From JBCCZC01 sp039188505 (lineage in GTDB: Bacteria > Pseudomonadota > Gammaproteobacteria > Xanthomonadales > SZUA-38), in the NCBI GenBank assembly GCA_039188505.1, contig JBCCZC010000077.1, positions 1 through 16,716 on the forward strand: DNA of 16,716 nt, given 5' to 3'. Both the position numbers and the translations under genes were made by a program. Below the pieces are notes generated by a model. The model was not told the DNA's origin. It saw nothing but the letters and a program-made list of their open reading frames with translations, and made no database searches. This document shows, in pieces, positions 6,830-14,224 of this stretch (position 1 is the stretch's first letter; each line of letters opens with the position of its first letter).

Positions 6830-7048
6830 TCAGCCGTCGAGGCCGGTGGCGCAGCTCGGGCAGATGCCGTGGCTTGCCAGGCGCGGACTACAGGGCTCGC
6901 TCGAGTCACCAGGCATCCAACGTCCATCCGCCCCCCGTACGGCGTTGCACCACGCACAGGTATGGGTCGGTTGGGCGGGCCTGCGAGGACCGGCGGCCGC
7001 AAGAACCGGGAGCGGACCGGTGCCGTCGGCGGAGATCGTGCAGCTCAC
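6830..7048 (-). CDS. Small Cys/His protein with CAWC...HGICPSC signature
   Basis: 72 residues starting at a GTG that overlaps the stop of the upstream small gene (GTGA), suggesting coupled translation. It contains C31-x2-C34 followed by VRGADGRW, then H60-G-I-C63-P-S-C66. This resembles the short metal-binding-looking module, of the form CAWCxxxRDxxGxW...SHGICPxC, often found at the C-terminus of bacterial PAS/GAF signalling proteins, here as a stand-alone protein. Four cysteines and one histidine could bind zinc. The first ~28 residues are low-complexity and Pro/Ala-rich. The function is unknown. The gap to the SDR start is 74 bp. Confidence comes from the motif and the start/stop overlap, not from a recognised full-length family. 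Confidence 0.6.
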   Translation of the reverse strand: MSCTISADGTGPLPVLAAAGPRRPAQPTHTCAWCNAVRGADGRWMPGDSSEPCSPRLASHGICPSCATGLDG

Positions 7049-7254
7049 GCCGAGTCGCCGTCGAGGAGCGCCAGGTGAAGCTGCGCCGCCGATGTGCGCG
7101 TCGCCAGTTCACCGATCGTCTCGAGATCGACCAGAACGGTGCCGCCCCCGTTGTCGAGATAGCGGACGCCCAGCCGGTCGAGGAACTGTCGCTGCTGCTG
7201 TTGCGTGTAGCAGCCCGTGAGATACACGAGTTCGTGGCGAGTCAGGCTGTGCAT
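7045..7254 (-). CDS. DUF4224-like small protein
   Basis: 69 residues. The N-terminal ~50 follow the DUF4224 pattern as I remember it: LTRHELVYLTG at 4-14, a Gln-rich helix QQQQRQFLDRLGV at 18-30, then a short beta strand and glycine turn with a final TVLVD. DUF4224 proteins are small and are often found in prophage or integrative-element regions near integrases. No integrase or other phage gene is visible here, so it may be a domesticated or remnant copy. The ATG at 7254 has no strong ribosome-binding site. It overlaps the downstream Cys/His gene by 4 bp. The 155 bp upstream, up to the end of the large protease gene, hold no gene I can support. Confidence 0.6.
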   Translation of the reverse strand: MHSLTRHELVYLTGCYTQQQQRQFLDRLGVRYLDNGGGTVLVDLETIGELATRTSAAQLHLALLDGDSA

Positions 7255-7409
7255 GGCGACGCGTCCGGCTTGTGGGGAGTCGTCACTCTACGGTCGGTCC
7301 CGCGCGCCGCGAATGGTCGATTCCGCCACGCGCACATGGTGCAAGACGGATTCCGTTCCGAAACCGTGACGCGTTTCTCACGCCGCGGCAGTCCGTCATT
7401 CCCCCTCGG

Positions 7410-10400
7410 CTACTCGAGACGGAGCGTCGGATCGCCGAGTAGCGTCCAGTTGATGACCTGATCGACCGCCCCGCGGGCCCGGGCGAGCCCCCTGGCCTGC
7501 TCCATGGCCTGCCCCAGAGTCCGCCCGTCCAGCTGCTGCTTGAGGACCTCGCGCGCGAAGCGTTCGTTGCCGAGGTAGCTCGAGAGCGTCGCAGCGCCAT
7601 TCACCGCCACGGCCCCGTTGGCACGACCGATCAATGGAGCCCCGGACGCGTCCTCGCCGTAGCCGTTCATCCACCGATGCGCCACCGTATCGCTTCGCGG
7701 TGAGACGAAGTAGCTGGTGTAGCAGGTCATCGTCGTGATCAGGGTCGGCGAGCCCTCGTTGTCGAGCTCGGCCAGGTCGTTCGGCGACAGCAGCCCCTGG
7801 AAGGTCCAGACCGATGGCGACCCATGACCGACGAAACCGGTCAGCGTTCGGCCCGCTTCGATGCGATCGAAGAGCTGTCGACGCGCCGTGTCCGCGACGC
7901 TCAGGCCCGGATCCGGGAGTACCTGGTCGAAATGGATGCGGTCGAGATCCGGCCCCTGCCAGCGAGCGCCGAGGAGCGGCACGAGCATGCGGTCGGCCTG
8001 CGCCTCGAACGAGCTCTGGAAGGGGTCCTCCGCATCGGTCAGCCAGACGCTGCTACGAAGGGCTCGGACGGACTCCCAGGCCAGGGTCTTCGCCACGATC
8101 GACTGCAGATCCCCGAGACTCCGGACGGGCCAGCGTCCGACTGCCTTGTCCGCCAGGCCATCGCCGTCGAGGTCCGCAAGCAGGGCATCGCCGGGCGTGT
8201 GTCGAACGAACGTGGTCGGCGCGTAGCGGGTCGGGATATGGCTGATGCTGCCGAGTCCGAGCCGATCGCGATAGTCGTAGCTGTCCCCGCCGATGAGCAG
8301 GACGTGTTCATAGGCCATCCGCCGATCGGCCGCTGCCAGGAAGCGCGTGACCGCGTCGGGCAAGGCCATACCCCAACCGAACTGGCGCTGGATCGCGTCG
8401 ATCGCGTAGACACCGACGCGCCAGCCTTCGGCGCGCCGCAGGGCGAGGTAGTCCTCGAGCGGATGCCCGCCGGCATCCGCGCCGGATGGCAGGAACGCGG
8501 GATGGGCGATAACGATGAAATCGTGTTCGGCCCCGGCCAGCAGATCGACATCGGCGACGCCATCAACGGCGGCAGGTCGAACCACGCGGTCGGTCGACGA
8601 GAACCAGTATTCGGCCTCTCCGGCGAGCCCGGCGACCTCGACACCGCCTCCCCGCGCCGCCCGGTGTTCGAGCCGGACGAGGCCGTGGTCAGAGCGCGCG
8701 TAGGCAACGACGGTGCCCGCCAGGTTCGGGATCCTCAGAACGGAGGCCGTCTCCTGGGCCGGGACGTGAAGTCGCCCGTCGGCCGCTTCGAGCTCGCGCT
8801 CGTAGCGCAGCGCGATGGTGTCGAGCAGGAAAAGATCAAAGCTCGCCACCGTGCCCCCGGGAGCGAGCACCGCGACCGTATTCGTGCCGGAGGCGAGCAC
8901 GCCTGGTGGCACGGCAAGGGTCAGGTCATGCGGCGCCGTCCCGTCGAAGAAGGACTCACCCAGGTCCACGCCGTTGAATCGGACATGAACGTGGTGGTCC
9001 GGCACTTCGGGGAAATCGGTCAGTCCCGACAGCGCAACGGTCAGCTCGGCCGACCCGGTCGGAACGACACCGCTCAATTCGAAGACCGCGGCATACTCGC
9101 TGTTCCGGTCGGCGCGAAGCAGTGCGGCCGACCACGGATCATCCCGGGGCGTCGCGAAGTTGTAGCTGCTGTCCTGCTCATGGCGGGCGATCGCCTGATA
9201 GCTGCCCGCGCCCTCCGATTTCTCGAGCGGGCGTTCGAAGCCGCTGGCGAACAGCGCTTCTCCGGGGCTCTGCAGTTCCGCGGGCATCACCCCCGCGGGA
9301 TCGTCTGCGATGCGATAGCGATACTGTTCGAGGTAGACCGCGTCAGGAAAGGTCGGCCGGTCCGCCCAGAAGCGGATGCCGGCCCCGGGCCCGAAGACCG
9401 TGCGCCCGTCAGCTCCGACCGTTCCACCGAAGACGTCCCGGGGAACCGGTTCGCCCTTCAACGTCACGGCGATCCGGTCGACGGCGACCTCGCGCAGATC
9501 CAACCCGCCGGCCAACAGATCCCCGTAGCTCACCTCGACCAGACCGCTTTCCGCAGGAGTCACGTCAGCCGCGCTGACCGATTCCGCCGCCCTCGCTATC
9601 CGCCGGGCGCGGACCTCGGCAGCGTCATCCCGCGACCGGGCCCAGTTGATCGGGCTCACCGCCTTGCCGGCTCCGAAGGATCGCCGGGGTTCGAACCAGC
9701 CGTAGAATTCCTCGACACCCCGGTAGTCGATCGCGCTGAGCGCCAGGAGGCCGAGTTCCCCGAGGCGCTCGCCCTCCAGCACGTGACGATAGGCCTGCGG
9801 CATCGCCGCGTCTCCGTGGAAGGACGGAATGAGGTTCGTCGTCAGGAGCTCGAGCCCCTCGCCCCGATCGGCCCAGAGCTTGAATCCGACATTGTGCGTC
9901 TCCGAGGCCGTGCTCCAGCGCACTTCCACGCCGCCGGGCACCGCCTGGCTCTCGAAGGACACGATGCTGACGGGCAGCGTACCCGCGCTGGAGATCCGGT
10001 GGTCCTCGATCTCGCCGGCCCCGACCTGACCCAGCGGGCTCGCGTCGGCGGCGACGGTCCAATCGTCCGTGATGCGGAAACGGGAGATGAAGTTGTCGTC
10101 CGGCGGCGATGCGGTATTGAAGGGCAGGATGAAGTCGAGGGTCACCTCGGTGGGCGTGAATCCCGTCGAGAGGGAGCCGTCGGAAACCGCGACGCAGGCT
10201 CGTTCCGCGTCGACCAGCCCGACGCCGCTATCGGTATTCGCAAAGACGCCATCGTCGTCGAAGTCGACCCAGCCGCACAGTAGCGCGGGGCCGCCGGTCA
10301 GATTCGTGACCAGGACATCGATCGAGTAGGTATCACCCGGGCCGATCGGCGTCCCGATTGTCGGCAACGTGATCGATTCCGCGGCCACTTCGTCCGGCGC

Positions 10401-11474
10401 CGCGTCCGCCAGGGCGCTGGGCAGCCCGTCCAGACCAAACTGCGGCGTGCGGCCGATGTACAACGCGTTGCTCAGGGCATGGCGTGGTCCGTTGTCCGCG
10501 ATCTCTGTTGCATAGGTCGAAGGCGCATCGCCGAAATCCTCCAGGAGGACCGGTGCCTCGGAAGTCCCGTAAACGCCAAAGATGTCTGCGCCACCGCCCG
10601 CCGAACCGAATCGAACGCCGATGACCACATCCGATGCCGGATCGAAGCCGGCGCCCGAGAATTCATTCAGATCGACGCCCACGACGCCGAGAATCTGATC
10701 GCCGCCGATCTCGATGGTGTTGAGCCTGAAACCTGTCGACACGAAGTCCCCGCGGTCGATCTCGAGTTCGTCGGACTCACCGCCGTCGGCGAGCAGCAGG
10801 ATCAGCGAGACGTCCGAATTCAGCCCCCGTTCGAACACGATGATCTCGGGGACCGGGTCCGGCATCGAACCGTCGTTGTCGACGACACCGCGTTCGAATT
10901 CGAGGTTGATCCGGAAGTCCTGGTCCTCCCCGTCGATGCCCTCGGCCAGGTTGAGGGTACGGAAGACGGTCCTGAGGGTCGCATCGATGATGTCGATATC
11001 GGACGTCTCTTGCGTGGCTGGGGGAATCGGATAGCCGGCCTTCTCGAACGGGGTGTCGTCGCCGTCGTCGTTGTCGTCGTCGTCGCCCCACTCCGCGTTG
11101 ACGTTGGTGCCTCCCCCGCCCTCCACGAAGACCGAGGCCAGTCCCGGGATGATCTCGCCCGCAGCCCCGTCGAAGGTGACCGCGCCGAAGATGATGGTGT
11201 CGAGCTGAAGGTCATCGGTAACCGCACCCGTCGAAAGCGTTCCGGTACAGCTTGCCCCGCCGCCCAGCGTGCATGTTTCGGTGCCTGCGCCCGCAGAGTT
11301 GTTGGTGTTCGGGGGGCTCGTGACGACGAGTTGATCGGGTGGGATGACGGCCTGGGCATCGCCCGGCCGGAGCAGCACGGTCACCGCGAGCACCGCCAGA
11401 ATCCGAAGACTCGAAGCCGCGTTCACGGGTCGGCCGCCCACCCTCACATCTCGAGCCCCCTGCGTCGTCACCAT
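7410..11474 (-). CDS. Secreted gingipain-like (C25) cysteine protease, multidomain
   Basis: 1354 residues. A signal peptide with core RILAVLAVTVLL ends near DAQA (about residue 42). A GTG at 11426 would give a more normal n-region; the ATG at 11474 is preceded by AGGGA. The next ~270 residues are acidic and Thr/Gly-rich. A DFGDAP-type domain starts near 312 and ends with GEIEDHRI near 486. It is followed by LPVSIVSFES...WSTASE, a beta-sandwich linker often seen in large secreted proteins, then further beta domains. The peptidase C25 domain fills roughly the last 340 residues. It has the catalytic-dyad candidates His1217 (VGHGS) and Cys1251 (MTCYTS) and the family-typical LLGDPTLRL end. No C-terminal sorting domain or anchor is visible, so the secretion route beyond Sec is unclear. 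It is probably an extracellular or surface protease; the substrate is unknown. Confidence 0.88.
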   Translation of the reverse strand: MVTTQGARDVRVGGRPVNAASSLRILAVLAVTVLLRPGDAQAVIPPDQLVVTSPPNTNNSAGAGTETCTLGGGASCTGTLSTGAVTDDLQLDTIIFGAVTFDGAAGEIIPGLASVFVEGGGGTNVNAEWGDDDDNDDGDDTPFEKAGYPIPPATQETSDIDIIDATLRTVFRTLNLAEGIDGEDQDFRINLEFERGVVDNDGSMPDPVPEIIVFERGLNSDVSLILLLADGGESDELEIDRGDFVSTGFRLNTIEIGGDQILGVVGVDLNEFSGAGFDPASDVVIGVRFGSAGGGADIFGVYGTSEAPVLLEDFGDAPSTYATEIADNGPRHALSNALYIGRTPQFGLDGLPSALADAAPDEVAAESITLPTIGTPIGPGDTYSIDVLVTNLTGGPALLCGWVDFDDDGVFANTDSGVGLVDAERACVAVSDGSLSTGFTPTEVTLDFILPFNTASPPDDNFISRFRITDDWTVAADASPLGQVGAGEIEDHRISSAGTLPVSIVSFESQAVPGGVEVRWSTASETHNVGFKLWADRGEGLELLTTNLIPSFHGDAAMPQAYRHVLEGERLGELGLLALSAIDYRGVEEFYGWFEPRRSFGAGKAVSPINWARSRDDAAEVRARRIARAAESVSAADVTPAESGLVEVSYGDLLAGGLDLREVAVDRIAVTLKGEPVPRDVFGGTVGADGRTVFGPGAGIRFWADRPTFPDAVYLEQYRYRIADDPAGVMPAELQSPGEALFASGFERPLEKSEGAGSYQAIARHEQDSSYNFATPRDDPWSAALLRADRNSEYAAVFELSGVVPTGSAELTVALSGLTDFPEVPDHHVHVRFNGVDLGESFFDGTAPHDLTLAVPPGVLASGTNTVAVLAPGGTVASFDLFLLDTIALRYERELEAADGRLHVPAQETASVLRIPNLAGTVVAYARSDHGLVRLEHRAARGGGVEVAGLAGEAEYWFSSTDRVVRPAAVDGVADVDLLAGAEHDFIVIAHPAFLPSGADAGGHPLEDYLALRRAEGWRVGVYAIDAIQRQFGWGMALPDAVTRFLAAADRRMAYEHVLLIGGDSYDYRDRLGLGSISHIPTRYAPTTFVRHTPGDALLADLDGDGLADKAVGRWPVRSLGDLQSIVAKTLAWESVRALRSSVWLTDAEDPFQSSFEAQADRMLVPLLGARWQGPDLDRIHFDQVLPDPGLSVADTARRQLFDRIEAGRTLTGFVGHGSPSVWTFQGLLSPNDLAELDNEGSPTLITTMTCYTSYFVSPRSDTVAHRWMNGYGEDASGAPLIGRANGAVAVNGAATLSSYLGNERFAREVLKQQLDGRTLGQAMEQARGLARARGAVDQVINWTLLGDPTLRLE
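11055..11092 (-). repeat. Trinucleotide (GAC/GTC) tract encoding an Asp-rich run
   Basis: The + strand shows a near-perfect GTC/GTT/GCC triplet run inside the C25-protease gene. On the coding strand it gives WGDDDDNDDGDD, near residue 130 of the precursor. The acidic run may bind Ca2+ or vary in length by slippage. It is a simple repeat, not a mobile element. Confidence 0.7.
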
Positions 11475-11510
11475 GCGTCCCTGCGCTGTGCTGCGTTGCC
11501 TGCACGGCGG

Positions 11511-11516
11511 AGGATA
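11511..11516 (-). promoter_or_regulatory. Possible -10 element for the protease gene
   Basis: On the minus strand TATCCT lies about 37 nt upstream of the ATG at 11474, in the 106-bp gap between the protease and GNAT genes. No convincing -35 hexamer is present, so this is a weak candidate. Confidence 0.2.
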
Positions 11517-11554
11517 GCAGAGCCGCTCGGTGGATGATCCCGGACCGAAACGGC

Positions 11555-11571
11555 GGCGCCAGCGTGGCGCC
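11555..11571. terminator. Hairpin downstream of the GNAT gene
   Basis: A 7-bp inverted repeat, GGCGCCA and TGGCGCC around a 3-nt loop, starts about 9 nt after the GNAT stop codon. No clear T-run follows on the minus strand. It may end the acetyltransferase transcript before the protease promoter region. Confidence 0.35.
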
Positions 11572-11580
11572 ACCAGACAC

Positions 11581-12078
11581 TCACGCGGCCTCGAAGGCCC
11601 TCCGGAAGATGAGCTTGTCCAGTCCGCGGTCGTAGTAATCGCGGATTCGCGCCTCCTCCTCGTAGCCGGCCCGTCGATAGAGGGACCAGGCCGGTGCAAA
11701 CATCGGATCGCTCGCCGTTTCGATGATGGCGAGTCGGGCACCAAGTTCGACTACCGAGGATTCGAAGTGAGCGAGCAACGCGCGGCCCACGCCGCGCTTC
11801 CGATGATTCGGATCGACGGCGATGAACAGGAGATTCATGACGCCCTGCGCCATGACCTCCGGCGCGAAGTAGATCACCCCGACCACCGGACTATCCCCCG
11901 CCTCATTCGTCGTTGCGACCCGGAGCGTGGCCTCATGCGGCTCATCGCCCCGATCGCCGTGGAGGTTGCTCTGCAACTCTGCCGCGAAGCTCTGCAACTC
12001 GTCGCCGAGGAACATGTGAGTCTCTGCTGCGATCCGCACGATGTCCGCGAGATCGTCTGCCACTGCTGATCTGATCAA
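11581..12078 (-). CDS. GNAT-family N-acetyltransferase
   Basis: 165 residues. The acetyl-CoA-binding motif A is FIAVDPNHRKRGVGRALL at 85-102, with the RxxGxG pyrophosphate loop R93-G96-G98. Motif B follows near 117-140 with ETASDPMF...LYRRAGYEEEA. The N-terminus IRSAVADDLADIVRIAAET is the standard GNAT opening. The family transfers acetyl from acetyl-CoA to an amine; the acceptor cannot be told. The start is a TTG at 12078, chosen because AAAGGAG lies 8 nt upstream and the reading frame begins with the family-typical IR.A..DD pattern. It is probably monocistronic, with a hairpin after its stop. Confidence 0.92.
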   Translation of the reverse strand: MIRSAVADDLADIVRIAAETHMFLGDELQSFAAELQSNLHGDRGDEPHEATLRVATTNEAGDSPVVGVIYFAPEVMAQGVMNLLFIAVDPNHRKRGVGRALLAHFESSVVELGARLAIIETASDPMFAPAWSLYRRAGYEEEARIRDYYDRGLDKLIFRRAFEAA

Positions 12079-12374
12079 TGTCTTGACTCCTTTGCGCCCC
12101 CGTGTCGAGGACGTTTCGGTTCATGGAGCCGAGCGCCCCCGCAGGACGCGGAAGGGCGATCGGAGCCCGGGCAAAGGTGCCCGTCGCTTGCGCAATGATT
12201 CGGCAAGCTTCCTATGCATGTGCTGGTGCGCCGTCCGCGAAGGACTAGCGCCTGATCACGCTCTCAAGCATCAAGGCTCCGTCGCAGGCGGAGTGCCGGC
12301 CGGGGGATGCTATCGCGTCGATCGCTCGGGCTCACCACCGGGCAGCGGCTCCTTGGCCAGGTCGGCTCCGGTAG
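12079..12374. other. Intergenic stretch without supported gene
   Basis: This 296-bp gap lies between the TTG of the acetyltransferase and the stop of the next minus-strand gene. It contains the AAAGGAG ribosome-binding site of the acetyltransferase at 12087-12093. There is a small inverted repeat, CTCCG at 12277-12281 and CGGAG at 12289-12293. I see no convincing small gene or RNA. Confidence 0.4.
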
Positions 12375-12932
12375 TCAGGCCGGAAGACGTGACCGGAACG
12401 CATGCTGCTCCCGTAGCAGGCGCCCCTCCTCCTGGCGTGCGGCCAGCCGCACGCGAATGCGGTCGAATTCGCCCTCGCCCGAGGATCGCCGCAGCCATTC
12501 AGCGACCTTGTCCAGATTCGCGGGCTGCTCATGCACCAGATCGAGCAGGTCGTTCTCACGCTCCGCGTCGAGCCCACCTACCGCCGCGGTGAGCGTCAGA
12601 AAGATGACCTGCGTTGGCGTGGCGAGCGCCGCCTGACGGCCGCCACCCCGTAGTGCCGCGAAGGCGTGCCCGGGATCCTCGCTCAGGTTCGGCGTCAACC
12701 GAGGCAGGACCAGGCGCCCATGGGGTCCCGCGAATACGCCTCCGGTAAGCTGCCGCCAGCCATGCCGGCCCAGCACACGCGCAATGTGCTGGCGCTGCTG
12801 CGGGCCCAGCACGTCGACGTCGCTCCGGTCATAGCGCTCGTCGACGAAGATCGAGATCGCGGGGATCCACGCGCACGGCGCGGCACTGAGCCTGGAGCGA
12901 TTCAGGGGACGGCAGGCTTCCACGAGATCCAT
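12375..12932 (-). CDS. Unidentified 185-residue protein
   Basis: An open frame from the ATG at 12932 to a stop at 12375. The middle (about 65-115) has hydrophobic strand-like segments such as GRLVLPRL and PTQVIFLTLTAAVGG. The C-terminal ~70 residues are highly charged and predicted helical by eye (LDAERENDLLDLVHEQ...RVRLAARQEEGRLLREQ). No signal peptide or recognised motif is seen. No strong ribosome-binding site precedes the ATG, so the start is uncertain; a later one would lose the Cys-containing N-terminus. It is divergent from the SnoaL-like gene. Composition and length favour a real gene, but the opposite strand is also open over part of it. Confidence 0.5.
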   Translation of the reverse strand: MDLVEACRPLNRSRLSAAPCAWIPAISIFVDERYDRSDVDVLGPQQRQHIARVLGRHGWRQLTGGVFAGPHGRLVLPRLTPNLSEDPGHAFAALRGGGRQAALATPTQVIFLTLTAAVGGLDAERENDLLDLVHEQPANLDKVAEWLRRSSGEGEFDRIRVRLAARQEEGRLLREQHAFRSRLPA

Positions 12933-12975
12933 GGCTGCGAGCTTATCGCCGTGCAGCCGCGCGTCGCCAGCGTCC

Positions 12976-12981
12976 TATACT
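12976..12981 (+). promoter_or_regulatory. Possible -10 box of the SnoaL-like gene
   Basis: TATACT lies 35 nt upstream of the GTG at 13017, in the 84-bp divergent spacer. The overlapping minus-strand reading, AGTATAGG, could also serve the divergent gene. No good -35 hexamer is visible at 16-18 bp. Confidence 0.3.
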
Positions 12982-13016
12982 TTGCCTACGACACGCGAGC
13001 GATCGAGGGGGGAGAA

Positions 13017-13448
13017 GTGAGCGAGTGTGAGCGATTCATGCACAACTGGTTCGAGCGCGTCTGGAACCAGGGGGACCGGGGCGCGATCTTCGAACTCTAC
13101 CATGTTGACGGCATCGCCCATGGTGTGGATGAACAGGGTGAGTCCACCCAGGCGGGCCCCGAGGCCTTCGCGGCCTTCGCGGCCTTCCACGACATGATGG
13201 TGGCAAGCTTTGGCACCCGGCATTTCACCATCGAAGACGAGGTCGTCTGCGGACCCAAGACGGCGGTCCGGTGGACAGCGGTCTTCACGCATACCGGTGA
13301 GTTCATGGGGAATCCGCCGACCGGCCGAACGCTTCGGGTTACCGGCATGAGCTTCAGCCACCTGCGCGACGGCAAGATCCAGGAGGCCTGGAACAACTGG
13401 GACCTGCCGCTGCTGATCGAACTGACGGCGCCGGAGGCGCAAGCCTAG
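13017..13448 (+). CDS. SnoaL-like (NTF2-fold) protein
   Basis: 143 residues. It opens with FMHNWFERVWNQGDRGAIFELY, the hallmark start of SnoaL/ester-cyclase-like NTF2-fold proteins, and closes with the GKIQEAWNNWDLPLL strand typical of the family. Central strands (VRWTAVFTHTGEF and RTLRVTGMSFSHLRDG) complete the cone-shaped fold. Members are small-molecule isomerases, cyclases or binding proteins; the ligand cannot be told. The GTG at 13017 is preceded by the purine-rich GAGGGGGGAGAA. An ATG at 13038 would cut the first helix and the long upstream extension is non-homologous. EAFAAFAAFH comes from a 9-bp tandem repeat near 13164-13188. The next gene follows after 50 bp on the same strand. Confidence 0.87.
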   Translation: MSECERFMHNWFERVWNQGDRGAIFELYHVDGIAHGVDEQGESTQAGPEAFAAFAAFHDMMVASFGTRHFTIEDEVVCGPKTAVRWTAVFTHTGEFMGNPPTGRTLRVTGMSFSHLRDGKIQEAWNNWDLPLLIELTAPEAQA

Positions 13449-13498
13449 CCGCGGCGTTCACCCACCAAGCCGTCCGCGGACGGTCAGGAGCCTTGCTC

Positions 13499-14185
13499 AT
13501 GAGTGAAACGAGATACCCCAACGAATCCGACGAATACCGCAGCGCCCGGAACCAGCTGCTCGAGGCGGAGAAGGCCCTGGTCGAGATGACGCGGTCGGTT
13601 GCCGAGAAACGTCGGCAACTGCCGCTGGGCGGGAAGCTCAAGGAGGACTACGAGTTCGCGTGGGCGAACGACGGCCGGGTTGGAGAGAAGGTTCGCCTGT
13701 CCGCGCTGTTTGGGGACAAACCCACGCTGCTGCTCTACAACTTCATGTACGGACCCGGCTGGGACAAGCCGTGCCTGTCCTGTACTTCGCTGATGGACGG
13801 GTTCGACCGGACCGCCTACCAGGTGTCACAGGACGCCGCCTTCTGCGGCATCGCCAAGGCCCCAGCGGAGAAGATCAACGCCTGGGCCAGGACCCGTAGC
13901 TGGGTGCAGATCAACCTGGTCTCGGGCTTCGGCACGACCTACCAGGCGGACTATCGCTGCCAGGGCGACAACGACGACATGCAGTGGCCGATCCTTCACG
14001 TCTTCCGCAAGGTCGACGATGAGATCCACCACTTCTGGGGCACCGAGCTGCAACCCAACCACGTGGATACGGTCTGGCCCTACTGGAACCTCATGGACCT
14101 GACACCGGAGGGTCGTCCCGACCGGATGACGCCGCCCCAGAACTTCCGGTCGAAATTCCTGGAAGAACACTTCCTGGACGGCTAG
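13499..14185 (+). CDS. DUF899 thioredoxin-like-fold protein
   Basis: 228 residues matching the DUF899 pattern. It has an N-terminal charged helix (16-40), LPLGGKLKEDYEFA at 41-54, and LLLYNFMYGPGWDKPCLSCTSLMD at 77-100 with a CxxC pair (Cys92, Cys95). KAPAEKINAWARTRSW follows at 120-135, with VSGFGTTYQADY after it. The C-terminus carries WPILHVFRK and HFWGTEL. DUF899 proteins share the peroxiredoxin/AhpC-TSA-like fold, but their reaction is not established. The ATG at 13499 has AGGAG with 8-nt spacing, which favours it over an upstream TTG at 13493. It probably shares a transcript with the SnoaL-like gene. Confidence 0.9.
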   Translation: MSETRYPNESDEYRSARNQLLEAEKALVEMTRSVAEKRRQLPLGGKLKEDYEFAWANDGRVGEKVRLSALFGDKPTLLLYNFMYGPGWDKPCLSCTSLMDGFDRTAYQVSQDAAFCGIAKAPAEKINAWARTRSWVQINLVSGFGTTYQADYRCQGDNDDMQWPILHVFRKVDDEIHHFWGTELQPNHVDTVWPYWNLMDLTPEGRPDRMTPPQNFRSKFLEEHFLDG

Positions 14186-14217
14186 GCCCGGGGCGGGACC
14201 GACCTTTCGGCCGGGCC
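14185..14217. terminator. Bidirectional hairpin between convergent genes
   Basis: An outer 7-bp stem, GGCCCGG at 14185-14191 with CCGGGCC at 14211-14217, encloses an inner 4-bp stem, CCGA at 14199-14202 with TCGG at 14207-14210. It starts at the last base of the DUF899 stop and ends 7 bp before the stop of the convergent secreted-protein gene. A short A-run follows on the + strand, not a T-run. Confidence 0.5.
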
Positions 14218-14224
14218 CGAAAAC

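Noticed and set aside
7255..7409. Small gene or integrase remnant next to the DUF4224-like gene
   Set aside because: Frames here run into the protease gene as shadows and show no integrase motif.
7824..10283. Very long open frame (819 codons) on the + strand
   Set aside because: It is antisense to the C25-protease gene, which has a signal peptide and catalytic motifs. The antisense product is Arg/Gly/Pro-rich with no recognisable domain, as expected in high-GC DNA.
11040..11100. Repeat run as a CRISPR or mobile-element signature
   Set aside because: It is a simple triplet tract inside a coding frame, with no spacers or terminal repeats.
12666..13016. Upstream extension of the SnoaL-like gene
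   Set aside because: The extra residues are antisense to the 185-residue gene and lack family similarity. A purine-rich ribosome-binding site precedes the GTG at 13017.
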